NCBI RefSeq assembly: GCF_019799965.1
Contig: NZ_JABGCJ010000006.1
Span: 186,001-250,000, forward strand
Direction of reading: 5' to 3'
Source of the DNA: Modestobacter italicus
GTDB lineage: Bacteria > Actinomycetota > Actinomycetes > Mycobacteriales > Geodermatophilaceae
DNA: 64,000 nucleotides
This document shows, piece by piece, positions 41,723-49,536 of this stretch. Position 1 is the first letter of the stretch. Every line of letters starts with the position of its first letter. The notes under the pieces were generated by a model, which saw only the letters and a list, made by a program, of their open reading frames with translations, was not told the origin of the DNA and ran no database searches. The position numbers and the translations under genes are program-made.

Positions 41723-43749
41723 GCCCGCTCCCCCAGGGCCAGCGCGACCGGCGCGGCGCCGGGCACGTCGCGGTCGGCGGCGACCTCGCCGGCGTGCCAG
41801 CAGGCCACCCGCCAGCCGGCGCCGTCGTCGTCGAGCGCCGGGTCCTCGTCGGTGCACCGCGCCGACGCCAGCGGGCACCGCGGGGCGTAGGCGCACCCCG
41901 GTGGCTGGTGCGCCGGGTCGACCGGCCGGCCGGGGATCACCGGCAGCGGCTGGTCGAGGTCGACGTCCATGTCCGGCACCGCGGCGACCAGCGCCCGGGT
42001 GTAGGGGTGCCGCGCGCCGGTGCGCAGCTGGTCGGCGGGCAGGTCCTCCACCACCCGGCCGGCGTACATCACCAGCACCCGCTCGCAGACCTGACCGACG
42101 ACGGCGACGTCGTGGCTGATCAGCAGCAGCGCCACGTCGTCCTCGGCCCGGACGGCGGCCAGCAGGTCCAGCACCTGCCGCTGCACGGTGACGTCGAGGG
42201 CGGTGGTCGGCTCGTCGGCGACGATCAGCGACGGCTCGCCCATCAGCCCCATGCCGATCATGGCCCGCTGCCGCATGCCGCCGGAGAACTCGTGCGGGTA
42301 CTGGTGCGCGCGGCGCTCGGCGGCGGGCACCCGCACGCTGCGCAGCCTGTCGACCGCCCGGGCCAGCGCCGCACCGCGGGACATCCCCTGGTGCTCCTGC
42401 GCCACCTCGGCGAGCTGGCGGCCGATCCGCCGGGTCGGGTTGAACGAGGTCATCGGGTCCTGGAACACCATGGCGAACGACGTGCCGAGCAGCCGGCGGT
42501 GCGCCCGGTCGGGCCCGGTGAGCAGGTCCGCACCCTGGAAGTGCAGCCGGCCGGCGGTCACCTCGCCCGGCTGCTCGACCAGCCGGGCGATCGCCAGCGC
42601 GGTGAGCGACTTGCCGGACCCGGACTCCCCCACCACCCCGACGGCCTCGCCGCGGCCGATCCGGAAGCTCACCCCGCGCACCGGCCGCACTGGGCCGTGG
42701 GCACCGGGGAAGGTCACCGAGAGGTCCTGCACCTCCAGCACCGGCCGGCCCGGCTCCGGGCCCGGGTCGGTCACCGGCAGGCCCTGGTCCTCGGTTGCGG
42801 CCCCGCGCCGCGCGTCCCGCCGGGTGGCCTCCCGGCGGGACGCACGACCCGGGGCGAAACCGCCGCCCAGGGCGGTGGTCAGCCCGATGCCCTTGGCCAC
42901 CGCCTCACCGAAGAGGTTGAAGGCCAGCCCGGCCACCACGATCGCCACGCCGGGGGCGAGCGCGGCCACCGGGTGGATGTAGATGCCCGACAGCCCGTCC
43001 TGCAGCAGCCGCCCCCAGTCGTAGCTGGGGGCCTGCACCCCCAGCCCGAGGAACGACAGCCCGGCGAAGGCCAGCAGCGCGCCCCCGGCGCCGATCGTCG
43101 CGTTGACCACCAGCGGCTCGCCGATGTTGGGCAGCACGTGCCGCAGCAGCACGCGGAACCGGCCGACGCCGGCGATCCGCGCGGCGGCCACGAAGTCCCG
43201 CTCGGCGATCCCGGCGGCCAGGGTCTGGGACAGCCGGGCGAAGGCGGGGGCGCCGGCGAAGCCGATCGCCAGCACCGCGCCGGTCATGCCGACGCCGAAC
43301 ACCACCGCGAAGAACAGCGCCAGCAGCAGCCCGGGGAAGGCGACGGCGATGTTCACCCCCGCGGTCACCAGCCGGCCGCCGCGGCGGCCCAGCAGCAGCG
43401 GCGCGCAGCCCAGCAGCAGGCCGAGCACGACCGCGATCGAGGTGGCGGCCAGCGCCAGCCCGATGGACAGCCGGGTGGCCACCAGCACCCGGGCGAAGAC
43501 GTCCCGTCCCAGGGCGTCGGTGCCGACCCAGTGCTCGGCGGAGGCGCCCTGCAGCACCGCGGAGGTGTCGATCCGGTCGGCCTGCCCGGACCACAGCAGC
43601 GGCGCGACGAGGGCCAGCACCAGCACCAGGGCCAGCAGCAGGCCTGCGCCGGCCCCGACCGGGGTGCGCAGCACGGCCAGCCAGCGGGCCCGAGCCGCCG
43701 AGCGCCGCGGTGCCACGGCGGGAGCGTCGAACGTCGTCGAGGTGGTCAT
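41719..43749 (-). CDS. ABC transporter permease-ATPase fusion (DppC-DppD)
   Basis: A 676-residue fusion. Residues 1-about 295 are a DppC-type permease with six helices, HWVGTDALGRDVFARVL near the N-terminus and the EAA loop ERDFVAAARIAGVGRFRVLLRHVLPN. A charged Arg-rich linker follows (RASRREATRRDARRG). From about 340 there is a DppD-type ATPase with GESGSGKS, FQDPMTSFNP, FSGGMRQRAMIG, VADEPTTALDVT, ISHDVAVV and the CAYAPRCP extension. These are usually two genes; the fusion fixes a 1:1 ratio. It starts 3 nt after the DppB stop. The import substrate is probably di/oligopeptides, inferred from family and neighbours. Confidence 0.92.
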   Translation of the reverse strand: MTTSTTFDAPAVAPRRSAARARWLAVLRTPVGAGAGLLLALVLVLALVAPLLWSGQADRIDTSAVLQGASAEHWVGTDALGRDVFARVLVATRLSIGLALAATSIAVVLGLLLGCAPLLLGRRGGRLVTAGVNIAVAFPGLLLALFFAVVFGVGMTGAVLAIGFAGAPAFARLSQTLAAGIAERDFVAAARIAGVGRFRVLLRHVLPNIGEPLVVNATIGAGGALLAFAGLSFLGLGVQAPSYDWGRLLQDGLSGIYIHPVAALAPGVAIVVAGLAFNLFGEAVAKGIGLTTALGGGFAPGRASRREATRRDARRGAATEDQGLPVTDPGPEPGRPVLEVQDLSVTFPGAHGPVRPVRGVSFRIGRGEAVGVVGESGSGKSLTALAIARLVEQPGEVTAGRLHFQGADLLTGPDRAHRRLLGTSFAMVFQDPMTSFNPTRRIGRQLAEVAQEHQGMSRGAALARAVDRLRSVRVPAAERRAHQYPHEFSGGMRQRAMIGMGLMGEPSLIVADEPTTALDVTVQRQVLDLLAAVRAEDDVALLLISHDVAVVGQVCERVLVMYAGRVVEDLPADQLRTGARHPYTRALVAAVPDMDVDLDQPLPVIPGRPVDPAHQPPGCAYAPRCPLASARCTDEDPALDDDGAGWRVACWHAGEVAADRDVPGAAPVALALGERA

Positions 43750-43752
43750 CCC

Positions 43753-44763
43753 TCAGCTCTCCCGGATCGCCGAGCGGGGGTCCAGCAGGGCCAGCACCAC
43801 GTCCACCGTCAGGTTCACCAGCAGCACTCCCGCGCCGTAGACGAGCACGATCCCCTGCACCACCGGGTAGTCCTTGAGCAGGATCGAGGAGGCGATCGTG
43901 CTGCCCAGCCCGGGCCAGGCGAAGACGTTCTCCACCAGCACGGTGCCGGCGACCAGGGCGGTGAGCAGCAGCCCGCCGAGAGTGATGGTGGCGGTCAGCG
44001 CGTTGGGCAGCGCGTCGCGCAGGTAGATCCGGCGGCGGGGCAGTCGTTTGGCCCGGGCGGTGCGCAGGAAGTCGGCCTGCAGCACCGACACCATCTCCAC
44101 CCGCATGATCCGGGCCAGCGCCGCGGCCGGGCCCAGGGCCAGCGAGAGGACCGGCAGCACGTAGGACTCCGGGCCGCCCCGCCCGGCCACCGGCAGCCAC
44201 CCCCACTGCACGCCGAACAGGTAGACCAGCCCGACCCCCAGCAGGAACTCCGGGATGGCGCCGAGCACCACGCTCGTCGTGGAGAACGCCAGCTCCCCGC
44301 CGCGGCGCCGGCCGCCGCGGGTGAGCACGCCCATCAGCACCCCGAGCGGGACGGCGAGGGCCAGCGCCACGAGGAAGGCCAGCAGCGCCAGCTGCAGCGT
44401 GGCCGGCAGCCGCTGCGCGATCACCTGCGAGACCGGCAGCCGCGAGGTGAGGGACTCGCCCAGGTCGCCGGTGAAGAGCCCGCCCAGGAAGTGCACGTAC
44501 TGCACCAGGAGCGGGTCGTCCAGGCCGAGGGACTCCCGGCGGGCGGCCACCAGCGACGCCGGGGCGGTGGGCCCCAGGGCACTGCGCACCGGGTCACCGG
44601 GGATCAGGTGGATCATCAGGAACGAGGCGGTGACCAGCACCCACATCGAGACGACCAGCTGGCCCCCGCGCCGGACGGCGAACCGGACCCAGGGCCCGTC
44701 CAGGACCGCGGTGCCCCGCCGGCTCGCCCCGGTCGCGGGGTGCGCCTCCGCCGTGCTGGTCAC
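43753..44763 (-). CDS. Peptide ABC transporter permease (DppB-like)
   Basis: A 336-residue permease with six helices. The N-terminal helix region ends in ASFLMIHLIPGDPVRSALGP, the DppB/OppB signature, and the EAA loop is LQADFLRTARAKRLPRRRIYLRDALPNA. It forms the channel with the permease half of the next protein. GTG 44763 follows a strong GGAGGAGG site, 67 nt after the binding-protein gene. Confidence 0.92.
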   Translation of the reverse strand: MTSTAEAHPATGASRRGTAVLDGPWVRFAVRRGGQLVVSMWVLVTASFLMIHLIPGDPVRSALGPTAPASLVAARRESLGLDDPLLVQYVHFLGGLFTGDLGESLTSRLPVSQVIAQRLPATLQLALLAFLVALALAVPLGVLMGVLTRGGRRRGGELAFSTTSVVLGAIPEFLLGVGLVYLFGVQWGWLPVAGRGGPESYVLPVLSLALGPAAALARIMRVEMVSVLQADFLRTARAKRLPRRRIYLRDALPNALTATITLGGLLLTALVAGTVLVENVFAWPGLGSTIASSILLKDYPVVQGIVLVYGAGVLLVNLTVDVVLALLDPRSAIRES

Positions 44764-44830
44764 CCGCGCCTCCTCCTGCTCGTGCCCACCCGGTCCCCGG
44801 TCCGCTGCCGGCTGCCTCCCGTCCGGGTGC

Positions 44831-46417
44831 TCAGCCGGCCGTCATCCGGATGCTGGTCGGGACGACGGCGACGCCTCCGGACTCGAAGCGGGCCCCGCTG
44901 CCGAAGGTGTTGACGGTCTGGTTGGCGAAGGGGATGACGTCGGCGTCGCGCACCAGGGCGGACTCCGCGGCCAGCCAGGTGTCGCAGCCCTCGCTGCCGT
45001 TCATCGCCATCGCCTCGGCGACGCCGGCCGTGTAGTCGGCGTTGTCGATGGAGGCGAAGTTGTTGCCCTCCGGGGCGGCCGGCCCGGACACGAAGGGCAC
45101 CAGCTGGTCGGGGCTGCTGACGTTGAGGGGCAGCCAGGTCACGTCCCAGTTCCCGCTGCCGAAGACGGTCTCCAGCAGCGCGGTGTCGTCCTGGCCGCTC
45201 ATGCTGACCTCCGCGCCCAGCTCCTGCCAGGTGGACGAGGCGAGCTCCGCCGCGGCCGAACCGCCGGTGCCCAGGCCGCTGTTGTAGATGAAGGTCAGCT
45301 CCAGCGGCGTCCCGTCCTTGGACCGGGTGCCGTCGGGTCCGGCCGTCCAGCCCGCGGCGTCCAGGGTCTCCGCGGCGGCCTCCGGGCCGCCGCTGGGCAG
45401 CGCGCCGGACACCGAGTCACCGGGGCAGGCGACCGGCGCGGAGGTCGCGAACGTGGTGCCCGGGGAGCCGGTGCCGCCGGTGAGCACCTCCTGCAGCTCG
45501 CCGAGGTCCAGCGCTTGGGTCAGCGCCGTCCGGACGGCCGGGTCGGCACCGGGCCGGCCGGCCGCGTGGTTGAACCACATCTCCCCCAGCACCGCGTCCT
45601 GGGTGCTGGCGAACAGGTCGGCCCCGGTCAGCCGCTGGGCGTCCGGGCCGAGCACCGTGGCCGCGTTCAGGCCGCCGGAGAGCAGCAGGTTCGACGACGT
45701 CGTCTCGTTGGGCACGACCTGGACGACGACCTCGTCGGGCATGCCCTCGGCATCGGTGCCTGCCCCGTCCGGCCCCCAGGTGTAGCCCTCGCGCAGGCTG
45801 TAGGTGACGTGGTCGGTGGGCACGACCTCGGTCAGCTCGTAGGGCCCGGTGCCCCGGCTCTCACCTGCCAGCACCGACCGGTCGGCCAGCCCGCTCGCGC
45901 AGACCATCGGGAGGCTGGTCAGCCCCTCCAGCACGAACGGCGCCGGGGACTCCAGCGTCATCGTCACCGTCGAGCCGTCGGCCGTGGCGGTCGCCCCCGG
46001 CGGCAGGAAGGTGCCCAGCAGCGGGCTCTGGTTGGCCGGGTCGCCCACGTAGTCGATGTTGTCGGCGGCGTCGGCAGCGGTGAACGGCTCGCCGTCGGCG
46101 CAGGTGATGCCGTCGGCGATGGTGAGGGTGACCTCCTGGCCGTCGACCTGCCAGTCGCTGGCCAGGCCACTGACCAGCTGCCCGTCGGCGTCCATGTTGA
46201 GCAGCGGGTCGTAGGCGAACCGGCTCAGCTGGAGGACGTTGGACGACGCCGACATCTGCGGGTCCAGGCTGCCGGGGTCGGCGTCCATCGCCATGGTGAA
46301 GGTGCCGCCGTCGACGACCTCGCCGCCGGCGGCGCCCCCGCCACCGTCGTCGCCGCCGCACCCGGCGAGGACGGTCACGGCGACGCACGCACCGACGCCG
46401 GTCCGGATGAGCCTCAT
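44831..46417 (-). CDS. Peptide-binding lipoprotein (SBP family 5)
   Basis: A 528-residue extracellular solute-binding protein of the DppA/OppA class. The lipobox VLAGC places the lipidated Cys at residue 20, followed by a flexible GGDDGGGGAAGG linker. The family 5 marker region FTMAMDADPGSLDPQMSASSNVLQLSRFAYDPLLNMD is at about 40-76. It would capture the peptide outside the cell and hand it to the permeases. It is the first gene of the transporter operon; operator 2 lies 90-109 nt upstream. Confidence 0.92.
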   Translation of the reverse strand: MRLIRTGVGACVAVTVLAGCGGDDGGGGAAGGEVVDGGTFTMAMDADPGSLDPQMSASSNVLQLSRFAYDPLLNMDADGQLVSGLASDWQVDGQEVTLTIADGITCADGEPFTAADAADNIDYVGDPANQSPLLGTFLPPGATATADGSTVTMTLESPAPFVLEGLTSLPMVCASGLADRSVLAGESRGTGPYELTEVVPTDHVTYSLREGYTWGPDGAGTDAEGMPDEVVVQVVPNETTSSNLLLSGGLNAATVLGPDAQRLTGADLFASTQDAVLGEMWFNHAAGRPGADPAVRTALTQALDLGELQEVLTGGTGSPGTTFATSAPVACPGDSVSGALPSGGPEAAAETLDAAGWTAGPDGTRSKDGTPLELTFIYNSGLGTGGSAAAELASSTWQELGAEVSMSGQDDTALLETVFGSGNWDVTWLPLNVSSPDQLVPFVSGPAAPEGNNFASIDNADYTAGVAEAMAMNGSEGCDTWLAAESALVRDADVIPFANQTVNTFGSGARFESGGVAVVPTSIRMTAG

Positions 46418-46506
46418 GGTGTGTCCTCTCCCTGGAACGCGACCACCGGGTACGCGAGCACCTGGACTGCGATTGCGAGAAGGCTGCCCCCGACGGGGCG
46501 GGGGGT

Positions 46507-46526
46507 CTTCGTCCGACCGGACGAGG
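46507..46526. promoter_or_regulatory. D-amino-acid island operator 2
   Basis: CTTCGTCC-GACC-GGACGAGG, one mismatch from the palindrome seen at 30682-30701. It lies 90-109 nt upstream of the binding-protein start, in the 148-nt gap after the S12 gene, and shows that the transporter operon has its own promoter. Confidence 0.7.
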
Positions 46527-46565
46527 TGGCCTGCCTCCGCTCGTCGGCGCTGACCAGCCGCGGCG

Positions 46566-47954
46566 TCACGCCCGGGCCCGGGGCACGGCGCGGCCGATGT
46601 GCATGAACCGGGCGTGACCCTCGCCGTCGTCGCCGAGGAAGGCGAACGGCACGTGCAGGCCCGACTGCGGCTGCACCGGGATGAGCGTGTCCGGGGCGAA
46701 GGAGACGAGCTCGGTGCGCTCGGGGTGCTCCCCCAGCTCCAGCGCCTCCTCCTTGGGGCGCATCTCCAGCCAGATGCGCCCGTCGTCCTCCTGGCTGACG
46801 ACCAGGTCGGCCACCCGGCTGCGGTAGGTGCCGGTGTACCGCGTCGCGTCGATGCGGGGCGGGTCGGCCGGCGGGGTCGGCAGCTCCCGCAGCCCGACGT
46901 CGGCCAGCTCGCGCAGCACGTGCCCGACGACGTCCCGGTAGAGCCCGTAGGGGTCCCCGCCGTTGGTGAGCAGGACGACGGCGATGCCCCGCTCGGGCAG
47001 CACCCGCAGGAACGAGGCCTGGCCGATGGTGTTGCCGTCGTGGCCGACCACCGGGGTGCCGTGGCCGTCGAACAGCTCCCAGCCCAGCCCCCAGGCGTCG
47101 CCCATCACCCGGATGTCGGGCAGCTGCACCCGGTGCTGCTGCATCGCCGCGACCGTGCCGGCGTCCAGCACCGTCGAACCGTCGGGCGCCTTGCCGGCCT
47201 CCAGGTGCATGCGGGCGAAGGCGAGCAGGTCCCGTGGGCGCATCGCCAGCGTGGAGCCGGCCGGGGCGTTGGACCGGGCCAGCGCCCACACCGGAGCCGG
47301 CACCTCCGGGGCGCCCGGCTCGGGTCGCACGTGGCCCACCGCGACGCGGTGCACGATCGCCTCGTAGGGGCTGGCCGCGGCGTGGGTGAGGCCGAGCGGG
47401 GCGAACAGGCGCTCGGCCAGGCACTGGTCGAACGGCGTGCCGCGCAGCACCTCGACCAGCCGGCCGAGCACGCAGTAGCCGGCGTTGTTGTAGGAGAACT
47501 GCTCGCCGGGCAGGAAGAGCTGCGCCAGGTCGCCGAGCCCGGCGACGTAGCGCTCGAGGGCGTCGTCGCCGCGGCCGGTGTCGGTGAAGACGTCGCCCTC
47601 GAACCCGGCGGTGTGGCTGAGCAGCTGCCCGACGGTGAGGGTGCGGGCGGCGGCCTCGTCGGCCAGCGTGAAGCCGGGCAGGTGCCGGCTGACCGGGTCC
47701 TCCAGCGCGACCAGGCCCTCGTCGACCAGCTGCATCACCAGGGTCGCCGTCCAGACCTTCGTGATCGAGCCGATCTGGAACAGCGCGTCCGGCGTCGCCG
47801 TCACCCCGGTCGCGGTGCTGAGCAGCCCGGCGGCGGCGTCGACCACCGCACCGTCGGCGAGCACCGCCACCCCGGCGGCCGGCACCTCGTGCTCGGCCAG
47901 CAGCGCGGGCAGGCGGTCGCGGATCCAGGCTCCGACCTCGTCCAGCTTCGTCAT
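46566..47954 (-). CDS. S12-family serine hydrolase (beta-lactamase/D-aminopeptidase fold), copy B
   Basis: A 462-residue cytoplasmic serine hydrolase without a signal peptide. The catalytic Ser-x-x-Lys is GSITK and the Tyr is in FSYNNAGY; HDGNTIGQ is the third motif region. A C-terminal beta domain of about 120 residues follows. It shares FQIGSITKVWTATLVMQLVDEG and FEGDVFTDTGRGDD-type stretches with the two other S12 proteins of the window, but is the most divergent of the three. The family includes D-aminopeptidases, D-peptidases and esterases, so true beta-lactamase activity is unlikely. ATG 47954 is divergent from copy C, with operator 3 between them. Confidence 0.87.
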   Translation of the reverse strand: MTKLDEVGAWIRDRLPALLAEHEVPAAGVAVLADGAVVDAAAGLLSTATGVTATPDALFQIGSITKVWTATLVMQLVDEGLVALEDPVSRHLPGFTLADEAAARTLTVGQLLSHTAGFEGDVFTDTGRGDDALERYVAGLGDLAQLFLPGEQFSYNNAGYCVLGRLVEVLRGTPFDQCLAERLFAPLGLTHAAASPYEAIVHRVAVGHVRPEPGAPEVPAPVWALARSNAPAGSTLAMRPRDLLAFARMHLEAGKAPDGSTVLDAGTVAAMQQHRVQLPDIRVMGDAWGLGWELFDGHGTPVVGHDGNTIGQASFLRVLPERGIAVVLLTNGGDPYGLYRDVVGHVLRELADVGLRELPTPPADPPRIDATRYTGTYRSRVADLVVSQEDDGRIWLEMRPKEEALELGEHPERTELVSFAPDTLIPVQPQSGLHVPFAFLGDDGEGHARFMHIGRAVPRARA

Positions 47955-48018
47955 GTCGGCACGGTAGGAGCGCCGGTGAGCTGGTGGTTCGTGGTCGCGG
48001 CCAGCCCTGGTCCGCCGC

Positions 48019-48038
48019 GTTCGTCGTCGCGGACGAAG
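48019..48038. promoter_or_regulatory. D-amino-acid island operator 3 (divergent promoter)
   Basis: GTTCGTCG-TCGC-GGACGAAG: the right arm is identical to operator 1 and the left arm has two changes. It lies between the divergent S12 genes, 65-84 nt from the minus-strand start and 86-105 nt from the plus-strand start, and could serve both. Confidence 0.65.
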
Positions 48039-48123
48039 GCGCGCGGCAGGGCACGCGGCAGGCTGCGGCCACGGGCCGACCAGGTGGACGCCGACCCGCG
48101 CAGCCCGACGGACGGAGCAGCAC

Positions 48124-49536
48124 GTGACCAGCAGCCCGACGACCGACGCCCGGCCCGCACTCGACCGGGAGCACTGGCAGGAGCGGCTGGACGAGCTCGC
48201 CGCCAAGCACCAGGTGCCCGGGGCGAGCCTCGCCGTCCTGCGACTGGGGCCGGCCGGCGACGAGCTGGTCGAGGCGGCCACCGGCGTGCTGAACAAGTCG
48301 ACCGGCGCGGTGGTCACCCCCGACTCGGTCTTCCAGATCGGCTCGATCACCAAGGTCTGGACGGCGACCCTGGTCATGCAGCTGGTCGACGAGGGGAAGC
48401 TGGACCTGGACGCCCCGCTGGTCGAGGTGCTGCCCGACCTGCGGCTCGGCGACCCCGAGGTCACCCGCCAGGTCACCATGCGGCACCTGCTCAACCACAC
48501 CAGCGGCATCGACGGCGACGTCTTCACCGACACCGGCCGCGGCGACGACGTGCTGGAGCGCTACGTCGCCGCGCTGTCCGACGTGGCGCAGAACCACCCG
48601 CTGGGAGCCACGTTCTCCTACTGCAACTCCGGCTTCACCCTCGCCGGCCGGGTCGTCGAGGTGCTCACCGGCAAGACGTGGGACGCCGTGCTGCGGGAGC
48701 AGCTCGCCGAGCCGCTGGGCCTGACGCACACCTCGACGCTGCCGGAGGAGGCGATCCGGCACGGGGTGGCGGTCGGGCACATCACCCCGGAGCCGGGCCA
48801 GGAGTCACAGGTCGCCCCGGTCTGGATGCTGCCCCGGTCGCTCGGCCCGGCCGGCCTGGTCAACGCCACCGCCCGGGACGTGACCGCCTTCGCCCGGATG
48901 CACCTGTCCGAGGGCCGGGCGGCCGACGGCACCGCGGTGCTGTCCCCGGCGTCGACCGCGGCCATGCAGGCGCACTCCACCGACCTGCCCGACCGCTGGT
49001 CCCTGGGTGACTCGTGGGGGCTGGGCTGGATCCGCTTCGACTGGCAGGGCGAGCGGCTCTACGGCCACGACGGGACGACCTTCGGCCAGAACGCCTTCCT
49101 CCGCGTCCTGCCCGGGCAGGGCATCGCGGTGGCCCTGCTGACCAACGGCGGGCAGCCCCGCGACCTGTTCAACGACCTGTACAGCGAGGTGTTCTCCGAG
49201 CTGGCCGGCGTCCGGGTCGCCGAGCAGCTGGAGCCGCCGGCGGAGGCGCCGGAGGTGGAGCTGACCCGCTACGTGGGCACCTACGAGCGCAGCTCGATCA
49301 CCACCGAGGTGTTCGAGCGCGACGGCGGCCTGGTCATGCGGGTGATCCCGACCGGGCGGATCGCCGAGGAGTCCGGCGCGACCGTGGAGGAGCTGGCGCT
49401 GCACCCGGTGGAGCAGGGGGTGTTCGCCACCCGCGCTCCGGAGTCGGAGACCTGGATGGCGGTGGTCTTCTACGCCCTCCCGGGCGGCGCCGAGTACCTG
49501 CACTACGGGGTGCGGGCGAACCCGCGGATGGCCTGA
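48124..49536 (+). CDS. S12-family serine hydrolase, copy C (paralogue of the fusion's C-terminal half)
   Basis: A 470-residue serine hydrolase. The motifs are GSITK (Ser-x-x-Lys), FSYCNSGF (Tyr) and GHDGTTFGQ, with a C-terminal beta domain RYVGTYERSSITTEVFERDGGLVMR. Sequence runs shared with the S12 half of the fusion at 30734 are long (for example HTSGIDGDVFTDTGRGDD and ATFSYCNSGF), so one copied the other fairly recently. Even the N-terminal context matches (LDREHWQERLDELAA against LDQQHWQRRLTELAA). GTG 48124. Its stop overlaps the amidohydrolase ATG by one base (TGATG). Confidence 0.9.
   Translation: MTSSPTTDARPALDREHWQERLDELAAKHQVPGASLAVLRLGPAGDELVEAATGVLNKSTGAVVTPDSVFQIGSITKVWTATLVMQLVDEGKLDLDAPLVEVLPDLRLGDPEVTRQVTMRHLLNHTSGIDGDVFTDTGRGDDVLERYVAALSDVAQNHPLGATFSYCNSGFTLAGRVVEVLTGKTWDAVLREQLAEPLGLTHTSTLPEEAIRHGVAVGHITPEPGQESQVAPVWMLPRSLGPAGLVNATARDVTAFARMHLSEGRAADGTAVLSPASTAAMQAHSTDLPDRWSLGDSWGLGWIRFDWQGERLYGHDGTTFGQNAFLRVLPGQGIAVALLTNGGQPRDLFNDLYSEVFSELAGVRVAEQLEPPAEAPEVELTRYVGTYERSSITTEVFERDGGLVMRVIPTGRIAEESGATVEELALHPVEQGVFATRAPESETWMAVVFYALPGGAEYLHYGVRANPRMA

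Noticed and set aside
46566-47954. Beta-lactam resistance gene
   Set aside because: The S12 fold is shared with D-aminopeptidases and esterases; no signal peptide is present and the gene context is peptide catabolism.
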